A DNA stretch of 64,000 nt from Amycolatopsis antarctica (GCF_002262875.1 NZ_NKYE01000007.1:1-64000); one strand, 5' to 3'; positions 36,014 to 45,157 are shown, counted from the stretch's first letter. Program-made: numbers and translations. The notes: generated from the sequence alone by a model not told the origin.

Positions 36014-36481
36014 CTACTCGACCTTCGCCTTGCCGCAGATCTTGCCGCCGGTCGGGTGGTGCAGGCAGGTGCGCACGGAGTGCCCGGTGTTGTTCAAAAA
36101 CCCGATGGCCGCGAAGTAGCCACCCGGAACCGGGTGCACGCCGGTCGGCCCGCACACCTGTCCGTCCTCGTTCTCCAGCGAGACCCGGACGTCGGAATTC
36201 TCGGTCGTGACCGTCGCGAGGTTCTTGTCCGAGATCCGTAGCTGCGTCATCGCGACCGACGACGTGCCGTACCCGAAGCTGTACGGCGACGGCAGCAAGT
36301 ACGGCACGTCGTTGTGCCACGGTGGCAGGTCGCAGTCGCTACCCGCCGGCACCGCGGCGGCCGCGGCCCGTGCCACGGTGTCGGCCGGCGCCTCCGGTTC
36401 CGCCTGCGCGGCTCCCACGCCCACGAGCGGCAGTACCGCCGCCGCGGCGAGCACCGCACCCATCTTCCATTTGCCGTTCAT
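36014..36481 (-). CDS. small secreted protein
   Basis: A 155-residue exported protein with signal peptide MNGKWKMGAVLAAAAVLPLVGVGAAQA. The mature region has four Cys (DCDLPPW, GQVCGPTG, RTCLHH, KICGKAKVE) and an all-beta appearance with SVAMTQLRISDKNLATVTTENSDVRVSLENEDG, reminiscent of immunoglobulin-like strands. No family recognised. It is divergent from the HTH-membrane-barrel gene across about 200 bp, which could place both under common control. Similar in general design to the other small secreted protein at 34.9 kb but without clear sequence relationship. Confidence 0.75.
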   Translation of the reverse strand: MNGKWKMGAVLAAAAVLPLVGVGAAQAEPEAPADTVARAAAAAVPAGSDCDLPPWHNDVPYLLPSPYSFGYGTSSVAMTQLRISDKNLATVTTENSDVRVSLENEDGQVCGPTGVHPVPGGYFAAIGFLNNTGHSVRTCLHHPTGGKICGKAKVE

Positions 36482-36687
36482 GATTCCCCCATTTCGAAAT
36501 TGAGTTCCCGCCGGCCCCTTCCGGCGACGGACCAACCGTGCCGAGTCGGACACCACCGCGGCAAGGTTCTCCCCGTCCCGATCCCGCATGGGACGGCCGA
36601 ATGGGCACTGTCCAGCGGATTCACCCCATCGATGGGACGCGTTGTGCGATCCTCGATCGGGTTTCCGGACACGCGAGGAGGAGGGCG

Positions 36688-38292
36688 TTGGACGCGTCCG
36701 AAGGGCTGGCGGACCTACTGCTGGCGTTGAAGGAACGCAGCGGGCTGAGCTATTCGGAACTCGCCCGCCGCACCTACACCAGCAGTTCCACGCTGCATCG
36801 TTACTGCCTGGGCAAGGGCGTCCCTGGCGACTACCAGTCGGTCGCGAAGATCGCCCAGGAATGCGGCGCGTCGGACGACGAGCTGCACGAACTCCTGCTC
36901 CGCTGGCGGCGCGCCACCGGACCGGCGACCGAACGGCCCGCCGAACCGGAACCCGCCGCCGAGATCTCCGCCGTGCCACCGGACGCCCCGGTTCGCCGCC
37001 GCTCCCGGTTGCCCGTCGCGGTCGCGCTCGCCGCGGTGCTGGCGTTGCTCGCGGCGACCTCCAGCGCGCCACGGAGCGCCCCGGGCGATCCGGCGTCCGT
37101 ACAGGTGCCCACCGGCCATCCGTGGGTGAACGACCCGTCGCCGGTACCCACCGAATTCTTCGGCGTGACGATGAACAGCACCTCCGGGACGATGCCGGCG
37201 TTCCGGGTCGGCAGCGTGCGGTTCTGGGACAGCCGCACCCGCTGGGCGAACCTGCAACCGCACCGCGACGCCTACGACTGGGCGACGCTGGACCGGTTGG
37301 TCGAAGGCGCGCGACGGGCCGGACTGCCGTCCATGTTCACGCTCGGCGGCACGCCGGAATGGGCGGCTCCGAACGCCCCGAAGGGCGTCTACCGGGACAG
37401 CTCCCGCTCCGGCCCGCCGGACGATCTCGCCGACTGGGACCGGTTCGTCCGGACGCTGACGGAGCGGTACCAGGGCCGGATCGAGGCGTACGAGCTGTGG
37501 GTGAGCGCGACCGATCCGAAGCTCTACGCGGGTTCGGTCGAGACGTTGGTGGAGATGACGCGCCGGGCGGCGGAGATCATCCGTTCCGAGGACGGCGAGG
37601 CCACGGTCGTCTGCCCCTCGATGGGTGAACTGTGGCAGCCCCAGGGACGCGAACTGCTGCGCCGGTTCGCCGAACTCGGCGGGTACGACCACTGCGACGT
37701 GGCCGGGGTGAAGCTGCACCAGCGCGACGCGGCCGACCCGCCGGAAACGCTGGTGGGGCTGCTCGCCGACATCGACGACGTGCTGCACGCGGCCGGGGTG
37801 CACCCTCGGCTGTGGAACACCGGGACGACGTACGACATCCAGTTCCAGGGCCCGCTGGATCCCCGCCGGGCCGCCGACCACGCGATGCGCTTCTACCTCG
37901 CCGGCCTGTACGGGCGGGAGTTCGGGCTGGCGCGAATGTACTTCTACAACTGGGGTTCCGGCCGGTTGCCGCTCGTCCTGCAGGCGGAGGGCAGCCAGCC
38001 GACCGGAGCGGCGCTGGCCGTGGCGGAGTTGCAACGCTGGCTGGCCGACTCGCGGAGCCGTGCCTGCGGGCAGGGGTCGCGGATCGGCCTCCCGGAGAAC
38101 GTGTGGCAATGCGAGTTCGTCCGCGACGACGGCAAGCCGCTGACCGTCCGCTGGACCAGCGGCGGCACCGCGCGAACCCCGGCCGGTCCCGGCGCGGAGT
38201 CCACCACCGGCGTCGACGGCCAGACCACGCCGCTGGCGCCGGGCGCGACGGTGACCGTCACCGAGACACCGACGCTGATCACCTACGCCTGA
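36688..38292 (+). CDS. HTH - membrane helix - TIM-barrel (GH39-like, catalytically degenerate) protein
   Basis: A 534-residue single-pass protein. Residues 5-75 are a helix-turn-helix of XRE type (SYSELARRTYTSSSTLHRYCLGKGVPGDYQSVAKIA). A Pro/Glu linker follows, then a TM helix at about 107-124. From about 155 onward is a GH-A clan barrel resembling GH39 (FFGVTMNSTSG, VRFWDSRTRWANLQP, YDWATLDRLVEGARRAGL). The acid/base NEP site reads WVSATD (271-276) and the nucleophile strand LWNTGTTYD (375-383), so both catalytic Glu are absent. A transmembrane sugar-sensing regulator is inferred. The TTG start is chosen because GAGGAGGAGGG lies just upstream. Confidence 0.82.
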   Translation: MDASEGLADLLLALKERSGLSYSELARRTYTSSSTLHRYCLGKGVPGDYQSVAKIAQECGASDDELHELLLRWRRATGPATERPAEPEPAAEISAVPPDAPVRRRSRLPVAVALAAVLALLAATSSAPRSAPGDPASVQVPTGHPWVNDPSPVPTEFFGVTMNSTSGTMPAFRVGSVRFWDSRTRWANLQPHRDAYDWATLDRLVEGARRAGLPSMFTLGGTPEWAAPNAPKGVYRDSSRSGPPDDLADWDRFVRTLTERYQGRIEAYELWVSATDPKLYAGSVETLVEMTRRAAEIIRSEDGEATVVCPSMGELWQPQGRELLRRFAELGGYDHCDVAGVKLHQRDAADPPETLVGLLADIDDVLHAAGVHPRLWNTGTTYDIQFQGPLDPRRAADHAMRFYLAGLYGREFGLARMYFYNWGSGRLPLVLQAEGSQPTGAALAVAELQRWLADSRSRACGQGSRIGLPENVWQCEFVRDDGKPLTVRWTSGGTARTPAGPGAESTTGVDGQTTPLAPGATVTVTETPTLITYA

Positions 38293-38388
38293 CGGGCGTG
38301 GAACACAAACTCGGACGCGAGTTGTCCGGCGGCGCCCTGGCGACATGATCGCGGAGCGAGTTCTCCGACCGGCACTGACGGAAACCGG

Positions 38389-39425
38389 TCAGCGGCTGGT
38401 GCGGTACAGGTCCTTGAACTCACGCAGGACGTCCAGGTGGGCGCCGATCTCGGACTTGCGGGCGAGCCTGATCCGCCAGGCGAACCCGACCGCCACCACC
38501 CCCAGTACCGCCATCGCGGCCCCGATGTTCACCGCGATCGCCGATTCCTCTTGCAGACCGATGATCAGCGGGAACGGGGCGACGGCCAGCAACAGCCCGG
38601 CGATCCAGCCTGGCCGGAGGAACTTGCGAAGCCAGTGGTTGTTCCGCGTACGAAGCAGATTCAGCTCGGCGGGCGCCAGCGGGTCGAAACCGTGCTCGAC
38701 CTGGAACCGCCGCGCCCGGTCGGCCACGGCGGGATGTTCCCGCAATTCGGCGGGCTGTACGCCGTGCAGCCTGGGTTCGTCCGTCGACGGTCCCGAGGTG
38801 ACCGTGGTCCCGGGACGGGTGAGCGGCACGACGCCCGCGACCATCCAGCGCCGGTGGACCTCCCAGCCGGCCGAGTTGATCACCCGGTCCCGTTCCTCGG
38901 CTTGCCGCCGGAGGGTTTCCACCGACTCGGTGGCCTCGCCCGCCGCTTTGTCGGTCGCCGCCGAGGCGTTCGAATCGGCATTGGCCTGCTGCCCCAGGGT
39001 CGGCGAGTCGTTGGGGTTGTTGATGGCGTTGTTGAACGACTGGGTAGCGGTCGCGTGTGCCTGTTCGGCGGCCGCGAGCAGCTGCTTTTCCTTCTCCAGC
39101 GCCGCGCGCAGATCGTTCTCGATCGACGCCGCGTCCTTCTGTACTGCCTGAGTTCGTCCGCCCAGTCCTTCAGCGCGTTACCCGCGTGCTCCATCGCCCA
39201 GTGCGCGTCACCGAGGTAGCCGGGCAGGTCCTCGATGTTCTCGGCGAACTTCTTCGCCGCCTCGCCGGTCCAGACGTCGCGGTTGTCCTTGACGGCGTTC
39301 AGCGCGTTGCGCGCCTCGTCGGCGTAGGTGGCGGTGCCGGTCAGGTCGGTGGCCAGCCCCGCCAGCGTGTCGACGTTGCCGCGCGCCGGGTCATAGCCGA
39401 TGCACGGGTACTTGTCGGCGCCCAT
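38389..39425 (-). pseudogene. ESX/WXG100-like protein with C-terminal membrane segments, frameshifted
   Basis: Reading from ATG 39425, the N-terminal 95 residues (ARNALNAVKDNRDVWTGEAAKKFAENIEDLPGYLGDAHWAMEHAG) resemble the helical WXG-type domain of type VII secretion substrates. At about 39141-39146, after DELRQ, the frame breaks. The +1 frame continues without interruption as KDAASIENDLRAALEKEKQLL through NAINNPNDSPTLGQQANADS into the 177-residue downstream frame, which ends with two TM helices (WIAGLLLAVAPFPLIIGL, NIGAAMAVLGVVAVGFAW). One missing base restores about 345 codons. Either a real lesion or a base-calling error. Coupled by TGATG to the upstream small gene. Confidence 0.8.
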
Positions 39426-39741
39426 CAGACCTCACCCGCCTGCTCGAGGCTCGCGGACATCTTCTGCAGGTTCTCCCGGATGCCGTCTTCCAGTTCCTGG
39501 TAGCCCTGCTTGGCTTTGTCCAGTCCTTCGGAGATCTGATCGACCGCTTCCTGGATTTCGCCGAGGCCTTCCTCCCCGACCTCCTTGAAATCCGCGCACG
39601 CCTCGTCGAGCTCGTCCGAACCGATGGAGTCAGGGCCCAGAATCGCGAGCTTTTCCGTCGCTCCCTTGATGTTTCCTTGGTCCGGGCCAAATTCTTCTGC
39701 AAGGCGTCCAAGCCACCGATGTCCACTGTGAAATCAGGCAT
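39425..39741 (-). pseudogene. small WXG100/ESX-like protein gene, frameshifted
   Basis: From ATG 39741 the first 21 codons read MPDFTVDIGGLDALQKNLAR plus Thr. The frame then breaks at about 39675-39679, where an AAGGAAA run occurs. The shifted frame continues with strong coding bias as GNIKGATEKLAILGPDS, ELDEACADFKEVGEEGLGEI, QEAVDQISEGLDKAKQGYQE and ENLQKMSASLEQAGEV to a TGA that overlaps the ATG of the next gene (TGATG). Repaired length is about 105 residues, helical and acidic, typical of small ESX-type substrates or chaperones. One inserted base would repair it. Confidence 0.78.
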
Positions 39742-39862
39742 CGCGGCCCCGTCGTCGATGTGTCAGGTCGCCGGCGCCTGTTCCTCCCTGGGCGGCCGCT
39801 CGGCGCGGCCGACCGTAGCAAACCGGACAGTGCGCAGGGGGCGTTATGAGCGGATCGAGTGG

Positions 39863-41260
39863 TCAGAAACCGCCCGGCCAGGGACGTTGCTGCGGGCGGA
39901 CGCGCTCGAACGCCGCGGCTGCACGCAGCACGCCGAGGTCGTCAAAGCGCCGTCCGGCGATCTGCAGGCCGACGGGCTGGCCCTCGGGGGTGTACCCGCA
40001 GTTGAGCGACACGGCGGGCTGGCCGGACATGTTGTACGGCAGGGTGAACACGATGTGCTCGAACGGCCGCGCCGGATCGCCGGTCGGCGATGCCGCGTCG
40101 GCGGCCGGGGCGGACACCGGGCAGGCGGGCGAGAGCACGAGGTCGTACGCCCCGGTCGCCCGCAGCGCGGCCACGCTGATCGTGTCGATCCGGGTGAACC
40201 CGCGGTACACCTCGACACCGGACAGTCTCGCGCCCCCGGACGCCCACTCGGCGATGTAGGGCAGCACGGTGGCCCGCCGCTGTTCGGTGAGCGCCGCCAT
40301 GTCCGCCCAGGCGCGGGCCCGCCAGAACCGGTCCAGCCCGTCGAGCATGTCACGGGTGAGGAACGGATCGACGTTCTCGACGATCGCGCCGTGCGCCTCG
40401 AACAACCGGGCGGCGGCGGTCACGGCGTCCCGCACGGCCGGCTCGACGTCGAGGCCGATGCCAGGATCGAGTTGCAGGCCCACGCGCAGCCCGTCGAGTT
40501 GCCGGTCGAGGTCGTGCCAGGACAGTTCCTCGGGCGGGAGGCTGAGGTGGTCCCGGACGTCGGCGCCGGAGAGCACCTCCATCAGCAGCGCGGCATCGGC
40601 GACCGTGCGCGTCATCGGCCCGGCGACGCGACCGAGGAACGGCGGGTCCACCGGCACCCGCCCGAAGCTGGGCTTGAGGCCGACGAGGCCGCACCAGCCG
40701 GCGGGGAGTCGGATCGAACCGCCGATGTCGGTGCCGACGTGCAGCGGGCCGTACCCGGCGGCGGCCGCCGCGCCCGCCCCGGCGCTGGACCCGCCCGGCG
40801 TGCGCTCGGTGTCCCACGGATTCCTTGCCGCGGCGTGGAAACTGGACAGCCCGGAGGTGAGCATTCCGTAGTCGGGCATCGTCGTCTTGCCGATCAGCAC
40901 GCCACCGGATTCGCGGATCCTGGCGGCGGCGGGGGCGTCCTCGGTGGCGGGACGCAGGGTCGTGGCGGCCGTGCCCAGCGGCACCGGGGTGCCCTCGGTG
41001 GCGATGTTCTCCTTCAGCGTCAACGGAATCCCGTCGACCGGGCCCAGCGGCGTACCAGCCTGCCAGCGTTGCTCGGACGCCTTGGCCGCGGCCCGCGCGG
41101 CGTCCGGGTCGGCGGCGTAGAGGGCGTGCAGTCGCGGTTCGAGCACGTCGGCGCGGCGCAGCACCGCCTCGGTCACCTCGACCGGTGACAGGCCGCGCGC
41201 CGCGTACTCCTCACGCAGCCGGGTCGCGCTCAGCTCGGCCAGCTCCGTCGGTTCCGTCAT
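39863..41260 (-). CDS. amidase-signature family amidase
   Basis: A 465-residue amide hydrolase with the Ser-cisSer-Lys triad: Lys in IPLTLKENIATEG, the cis-Ser in TPGGSSAGAGAAAAAG and the nucleophile Ser in GTDIGGSIRLPAGWCG. All are intact. No signal peptide, so cytoplasmic. It is the last gene of the transporter-dehydrogenase operon, 16 bp after the SDR gene, and could cleave an amide imported by the ABC system, delivering ammonia and an acid or amino alcohol (inference). Substrate unknown. Confidence 0.92.
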   Translation of the reverse strand: MTEPTELAELSATRLREEYAARGLSPVEVTEAVLRRADVLEPRLHALYAADPDAARAAAKASEQRWQAGTPLGPVDGIPLTLKENIATEGTPVPLGTAATTLRPATEDAPAAARIRESGGVLIGKTTMPDYGMLTSGLSSFHAAARNPWDTERTPGGSSAGAGAAAAAGYGPLHVGTDIGGSIRLPAGWCGLVGLKPSFGRVPVDPPFLGRVAGPMTRTVADAALLMEVLSGADVRDHLSLPPEELSWHDLDRQLDGLRVGLQLDPGIGLDVEPAVRDAVTAAARLFEAHGAIVENVDPFLTRDMLDGLDRFWRARAWADMAALTEQRRATVLPYIAEWASGGARLSGVEVYRGFTRIDTISVAALRATGAYDLVLSPACPVSAPAADAASPTGDPARPFEHIVFTLPYNMSGQPAVSLNCGYTPEGQPVGLQIAGRRFDDLGVLRAAAAFERVRPQQRPWPGGF

Positions 41261-41276
41261 CGAGTGAACCTCCAGC

Positions 41277-42053
41277 TCATGCGGCGGGTGGGTCGAAGCG
41301 TCCGTCGATCGCCGTCCAGCCGCCGTCGACGGGCAGGACCGCGCCGGTGACGAAGCTCGCCGCGTCGGAGGCCAGGTAGACGACGGCGCCCGCCAGCTCG
41401 TCCGGACGCGCCCAACGCCCCAGCGCGCTCTTCTCCGCGTAGGCGCGATACCACTCCGGTGACGCCTTGATCTGGGCGGTCAGCGGGGTTTCCACGACGC
41501 CGGGTGCGATGGCGTTCACCCGCACCCCGGCCGGGCCGAACTCGGCCGCCGCGGTGCGGAAGAGCTGCACCAGCCCGGCCTTGGTGGCGGCGTAGACGCC
41601 CTGGCCCGGCTCGACGGTGGTACCGCGGATCGAGGAGAAACCGATGATGCTGCCACGTCCGCGTTCCACCATGCCCGCACCGAACGCCCGGACGACGTCG
41701 AAGGTCGCGCCGAGATTGAGCCGGACGACACGGTCGAACTCCTCGTGGCTGTAGTCGAGCAGCCGCTTGCGGACGTTCATCGCTGCGGTCAGCACGACGA
41801 CGTCCGGATCGCCGAGTTCATCGGCGGCCCGGTGCACGGCATCGGTATCGAGCAGGTCGATCTGGTACGCAGTCGCCGCGTCACCGATCGAGGTGGCGGT
41901 GTCCTCGGCGGCGGCCAGGTCCCGGTCGGCGCAGACGACGGTCGCGCCGTGCGCGGCGAGCGCCTGCGCCGACTCGCGGCCGATGCCGCTGCCCGCGCCG
42001 AGCACCACCGCGGTACGTCCGTCCAATCGGAACAGTCGCGTGTAGTCGGTCAT
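41277..42053 (-). CDS. SDR-family oxidoreductase
   Basis: A 258-residue classical SDR. The cofactor loop is VLGAGSGIG (about 17-25), CADRD after beta-2 suggests NAD, and the catalytic residues are Ser in GFSSIRGTT and YAATK. NVRKRLLDYSHEEFDRVVRLNLG marks the NNAG-equivalent region, which is unusual (TAAMNV instead of NNAG). The C-terminus VTGAVLPVDGGWTAIDG is typical. It overlaps the aldehyde dehydrogenase by four bases, so an alcohol-to-aldehyde-to-acid pair is likely. Confidence 0.92.
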   Translation of the reverse strand: MTDYTRLFRLDGRTAVVLGAGSGIGRESAQALAAHGATVVCADRDLAAAEDTATSIGDAATAYQIDLLDTDAVHRAADELGDPDVVVLTAAMNVRKRLLDYSHEEFDRVVRLNLGATFDVVRAFGAGMVERGRGSIIGFSSIRGTTVEPGQGVYAATKAGLVQLFRTAAAEFGPAGVRVNAIAPGVVETPLTAQIKASPEWYRAYAEKSALGRWARPDELAGAVVYLASDAASFVTGAVLPVDGGWTAIDGRFDPPAA

Positions 42054-43492
42054 GGCCGGATCACCGCCATCCTGGTCACGGTCAGCTCCTCGATCGCGAA
42101 ACGCGGGCCCTCCCGGCCGATACCGGAATCCTTGACGCCGCCGTAGGGCATGGTGTCGCTGCGGAATCCGGGCACCTCGTTCACCACGACGCCGCCCACC
42201 TCCAGCCGGTCGATGGCGTGCATGGCGGTACGCAGCGAGGTGCTGAACACGCTGGCGTGCAACCCGTAACGGGAGGCGTTGACGGCCTCGAAAGCGCTGT
42301 CCACATCGGACACGGTGCGCAGGCAGACGACGGGGCCGAAGACCTCGGCGTCCCAGCAGTCCGCGCCGTCGGGCACGTCGGCGAGCACCGTCGGCCGGAC
42401 GATCCCCTCGGACGCCCCGCCGCCGGCGAGTACCCGCCCCCCGGCGTCGATGGCGGCGTCCACCCAGGCGAGCACCCGTTTCGTGGACGTCTCGTCGATC
42501 AGCGCGGACACCCGGGTCGCCGGGTCGCGCGGGTCGCCGGTCGTCACCTCGGGGAGCCGGTCGAGCAGCCGGCGGGCGAACTCCTCGGCGACCGATTCGA
42601 CGACGAGTACCCGCTGCACGGAGATACAGGCCTGCCCGGAAGCGTAGAAGCCGCCGCGCAGCACCGCGTCCGCCGCGGCGTCCAGATCGGCGTCCCCGGC
42701 GACGACCAGCGCCGCGTTGGAGCCGAGTTCCAGCAGGGTTTTGCGGGGCGCGGCGTCCCGGGCGATCCGGTGGCCGACCGGCGCGGAACCGGTGAACGAC
42801 ACCGCACCCGCCCGCTCGTCGGTGACCAGCCTGGAGCCGACCTCGGCGTCCCCGGTGACCAGTTGCGCCATCGCCTGCGGCGCGCCCGCGTCCTGGGCTG
42901 CCCGGCGGACGAGGTCGAGCAGCCACAGGGTGGCGAGCGGGGTCGTCGGCGCCGGTTTGCAGATCACCGGGCAGCCGGCGGCGATGGCCGGCGCGATCTT
43001 GTGCGAGGCGAGCAACAGCGGGTAGTTGAACCCGGCGATGCCGATGACGACGCCGATCGGCCGCCGGGTCCAGAACCCGAGCAGCCCGTCACCCGAGGGC
43101 AGCAGGTCGAGCGGCACCGTCTCGCCGTGCAGCCGGGCGACCTCCTCCGCCGCCGCCTGCCACGTGACGAGCGTGCGGGCGACCTCGACCCGGCAGTCCA
43201 CGAGCGGTTTGCCGGTCTCCAGGACGAGCAGGTCCTCGAACTCACCGCGACGTTCGCCGAGCGCGGTCCCGACGGCCGAGAGCACCGCGCGCCGGACGTG
43301 CGAGGGCAGTGCCGCGACCTCCTTCGCCGCCGCGACCGCCTCGTCCACAGCTCGGCGGGCCAGGTCGGCGTTACCAACGGGGGCCTGCGCGACGATGCTG
43401 CCGTCGAAGGGAAACCGCACCGGTTCGTGGGTTTCGACGGTGACCCAGCCGTCGCCGATCGGCAGCCCGGCCGGGTACGGCGCCTCGAACAT
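42050..43492 (-). CDS. aldehyde dehydrogenase family protein
   Basis: A 480-residue NAD(P)-dependent aldehyde dehydrogenase. The catalytic Cys is in FYASGQACISVQRV, the general-base Glu in LLELGSNAALVV, and the cofactor motif SFTGSAPVGHRIA is present. PVICKPAPTTPLATLWLLDLV completes the Rossmann region. Residues EVPGFRSDTMPYGGVKDSGIGREGPRFAIEELT match semialdehyde/lactaldehyde-type subfamilies. Start ATG 43492 forms TGATG with the upstream ATPase gene stop and has a GAGGA Shine-Dalgarno. Part of the catabolic operon. Confidence 0.93.
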   Translation of the reverse strand: MFEAPYPAGLPIGDGWVTVETHEPVRFPFDGSIVAQAPVGNADLARRAVDEAVAAAKEVAALPSHVRRAVLSAVGTALGERRGEFEDLLVLETGKPLVDCRVEVARTLVTWQAAAEEVARLHGETVPLDLLPSGDGLLGFWTRRPIGVVIGIAGFNYPLLLASHKIAPAIAAGCPVICKPAPTTPLATLWLLDLVRRAAQDAGAPQAMAQLVTGDAEVGSRLVTDERAGAVSFTGSAPVGHRIARDAAPRKTLLELGSNAALVVAGDADLDAAADAVLRGGFYASGQACISVQRVLVVESVAEEFARRLLDRLPEVTTGDPRDPATRVSALIDETSTKRVLAWVDAAIDAGGRVLAGGGASEGIVRPTVLADVPDGADCWDAEVFGPVVCLRTVSDVDSAFEAVNASRYGLHASVFSTSLRTAMHAIDRLEVGGVVVNEVPGFRSDTMPYGGVKDSGIGREGPRFAIEELTVTRMAVIRP

Positions 43493-44322
43493 CAATCCTC
43501 CTCGTACGACTGCGACTGGTTCTGCGGCTGCGTGCCGAGGCGGGCCAGCGCGTCACGCAACCTCGGCGCGGCAGCGATCAGCTCGCGGGTGTACTCGTGC
43601 TCCGGTTCGTCGTAGACGGTGTCCACCGGGCCCTGCTCGACGATCTCGCCCGCCCGCATCACGGCGACGCGGTCGCAGAGGTGCCGGACGACCGCGAGGT
43701 CGTGCGAGACGAACACCAGCGTCAGGTCGAAGCGGTCCACCAGATCGGCGAGCAGATCGAGGATCTGCTTGCGCACCAGCACGTCCAGCGCGCTGACGGC
43801 CTCGTCGGCGAGCAGCACCTTCGGCCGGGGCGCGAGCGCGCGGGCGATGGAGATGCGCTGACGTTGCCCGCCGGAGAACTGGTGCGGATAGCGGCCCGCG
43901 GCGTCGGCGGGCAGGCCGACGGCGTCGAGCAGTTCGGTGACCCGCTCGTGCCGGTCCGGAGCGCGGCCGAGCGTTTCGCAGACGATGTCGCGTACCCGCA
44001 TCCGCGGGTCCAGCGAGCCCATCGGGTCCTGGAAGACGATCTGCATCTCCTCGCGCAGGAACCGCAGATCGCGTTCGCGGACGCCGTTGACGCGCTTGCC
44101 GTCGAAGCGGATCTCGCCGGAGGTGGGGGTGTCCAGCGCGGCGAGCAGCCGGACGAGGGTGGACTTGCCGGAGCCGGACTCGCCGACGATGCCGAACCGT
44201 TCGCCCGCCTCCACGTCGAAGGACACCCCGCGCAGCGCCTCCACCGAATCGCGTCCGCCGAACAGCGAGCTACGCGGGCGACGGTAGCTGCGGTGCAGGT
44301 CCCGTACCTCGATCAGGCTCAT
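43492..44322 (-). CDS. peptide/opine-type ABC transporter ATP-binding protein (DppF-like)
   Basis: A 276-residue ATPase. Walker A GESGSGKST, Q-loop MQIVFQDPMGSLDPRMRV, signature FSGGQRQRISIARAL, Walker B VLLADEAVSALD and switch His in VFVSHDLAVVRHL are intact. The C-terminal extension IVEQGPVDTVYDEPEHEYTRELIAAAPRL is the oligopeptide_HPY region of Dpp/Opp ATPases. Note DEAVSALD in place of the usual DEPxSALD. Forms a heterodimer with the adjacent ATPase. Start ATG 44322 overlaps the stop of a 21-codon micro-ORF (ATGA). Confidence 0.93.
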   Translation of the reverse strand: MSLIEVRDLHRSYRRPRSSLFGGRDSVEALRGVSFDVEAGERFGIVGESGSGKSTLVRLLAALDTPTSGEIRFDGKRVNGVRERDLRFLREEMQIVFQDPMGSLDPRMRVRDIVCETLGRAPDRHERVTELLDAVGLPADAAGRYPHQFSGGQRQRISIARALAPRPKVLLADEAVSALDVLVRKQILDLLADLVDRFDLTLVFVSHDLAVVRHLCDRVAVMRAGEIVEQGPVDTVYDEPEHEYTRELIAAAPRLRDALARLGTQPQNQSQSYEED

Positions 44323-44384
44323 GCGCCCTCCGATTCGCTCGCACGCTCGCTCAAACACACCGATTCGCTCGCAAGCTCGCTCAT
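44319..44384 (-). CDS. 21-codon repeat-derived micro-ORF between two ATPase genes
   Basis: Two direct copies (44331-44353 and 44361-44383, period 30 bp) of a 23-bp sequence encode MSELASESVCLSERASESEG on the minus strand, followed by Ala and a stop. The ATG overlaps the stop of the upstream ATPase gene (ATGA at 44381-44384) and the TGA overlaps the start of the downstream one (ATGA at 44319-44322). It could act as a translational bridge. Similar Ser-Glu-Arg-Ala-Ser starts are common in actinobacterial annotations and reflect a dispersed repeat. No independent function is claimed. Confidence 0.6.
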   Translation of the reverse strand: MSELASESVCLSERASESEGA

Positions 44385-45157
44385 GCCGTCTCCAGGTCCG
44401 ATGCCGCGAGCAGCTTCCGGGTGTAATCGTGTTCGGGTGCGCTCAGCACCTGGTGCGTGGTGCCGGACTCGACGACCCGCCCCTCGTGCATCACCAGCAC
44501 CCGCTCGCACATTCCGGCCACCACGGCCAGGTCGTGCGTGATGAACAGCAGCGCAGTGCCGGATTCCGTTGTGCGGGAACGGATCTCGTCCAGAATGCGG
44601 GCCTGCACGGTGACGTCGAGCGCGGTCGTCGGCTCGTCGCAGACGAGCAGCGGCGGATCGTTCGCCAGCGCGATCGCCAGCACCACGCGCTGACGCTGGC
44701 CACCGGAGAGCTGGTGCGGGTACGTCCGCGCGGTACGTTCCGGATCGGGCAGGCCCATCGTGCCCAGCAGCTCCACGGCCCGACGGTGGGCGTCCCGGCG
44801 GCCGGATCGCGTGCCGTGCACCAGCATCGCCTCGGCCACCTGCCGCCCGACCCGCATCGAAGGGTTGAGCGCCGTCATCGGTTCCTGGAACACCATCGCC
44901 AGCTCGCGTCCGCGCAGCGACGACATCGTCCGTTCACCCGCACCGACCAACTCGACCTCGCCGAGTGTCGCGGAACCGGTGGCGGTCAGGCCGTCCGGCA
45001 GCAGGCCGAGCAACGCGGACGCGGTGAGCGACTTGCCGGAACCGGACTCGCCGATCAGCCCGACCCGCTCGCCTGCCCCGATCTCCAGGTCCACTCCGGA
45101 CACCAGCGCCGAACCGCCTGCCGTGACGCCGAGGTCGCGTACCCGCAACAAGGTCAT
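44381..45157 (-). CDS. peptide/opine-type ABC transporter ATP-binding protein (DppD-like)
   Basis: A 258-residue ATPase. Walker A GESGSGKSL (Thr replaced by Leu after Ser), Q-loop AMVFQEPMTALNPSMRV, signature LSGGQRQRVVLAIAL, Walker B LLVCDEPTTALD and FITHDLAVVAGM are present. The end SGTTHQVLSAPEHDYTRKLLAASDL is the Dpp-type C-terminal segment. It overlaps the upstream permease by four bases and is coupled through a micro-ORF to its ATPase partner. Confidence 0.92.
   Translation of the reverse strand: MTLLRVRDLGVTAGGSALVSGVDLEIGAGERVGLIGESGSGKSLTASALLGLLPDGLTATGSATLGEVELVGAGERTMSSLRGRELAMVFQEPMTALNPSMRVGRQVAEAMLVHGTRSGRRDAHRRAVELLGTMGLPDPERTARTYPHQLSGGQRQRVVLAIALANDPPLLVCDEPTTALDVTVQARILDEIRSRTTESGTALLFITHDLAVVAGMCERVLVMHEGRVVESGTTHQVLSAPEHDYTRKLLAASDLETA

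Noticed and set aside
44361-44510. 63-residue ORF starting in the ATPase gene
   Set aside because: Only its last 21 codons follow the ATPase stop; the earlier part is a shadow frame.
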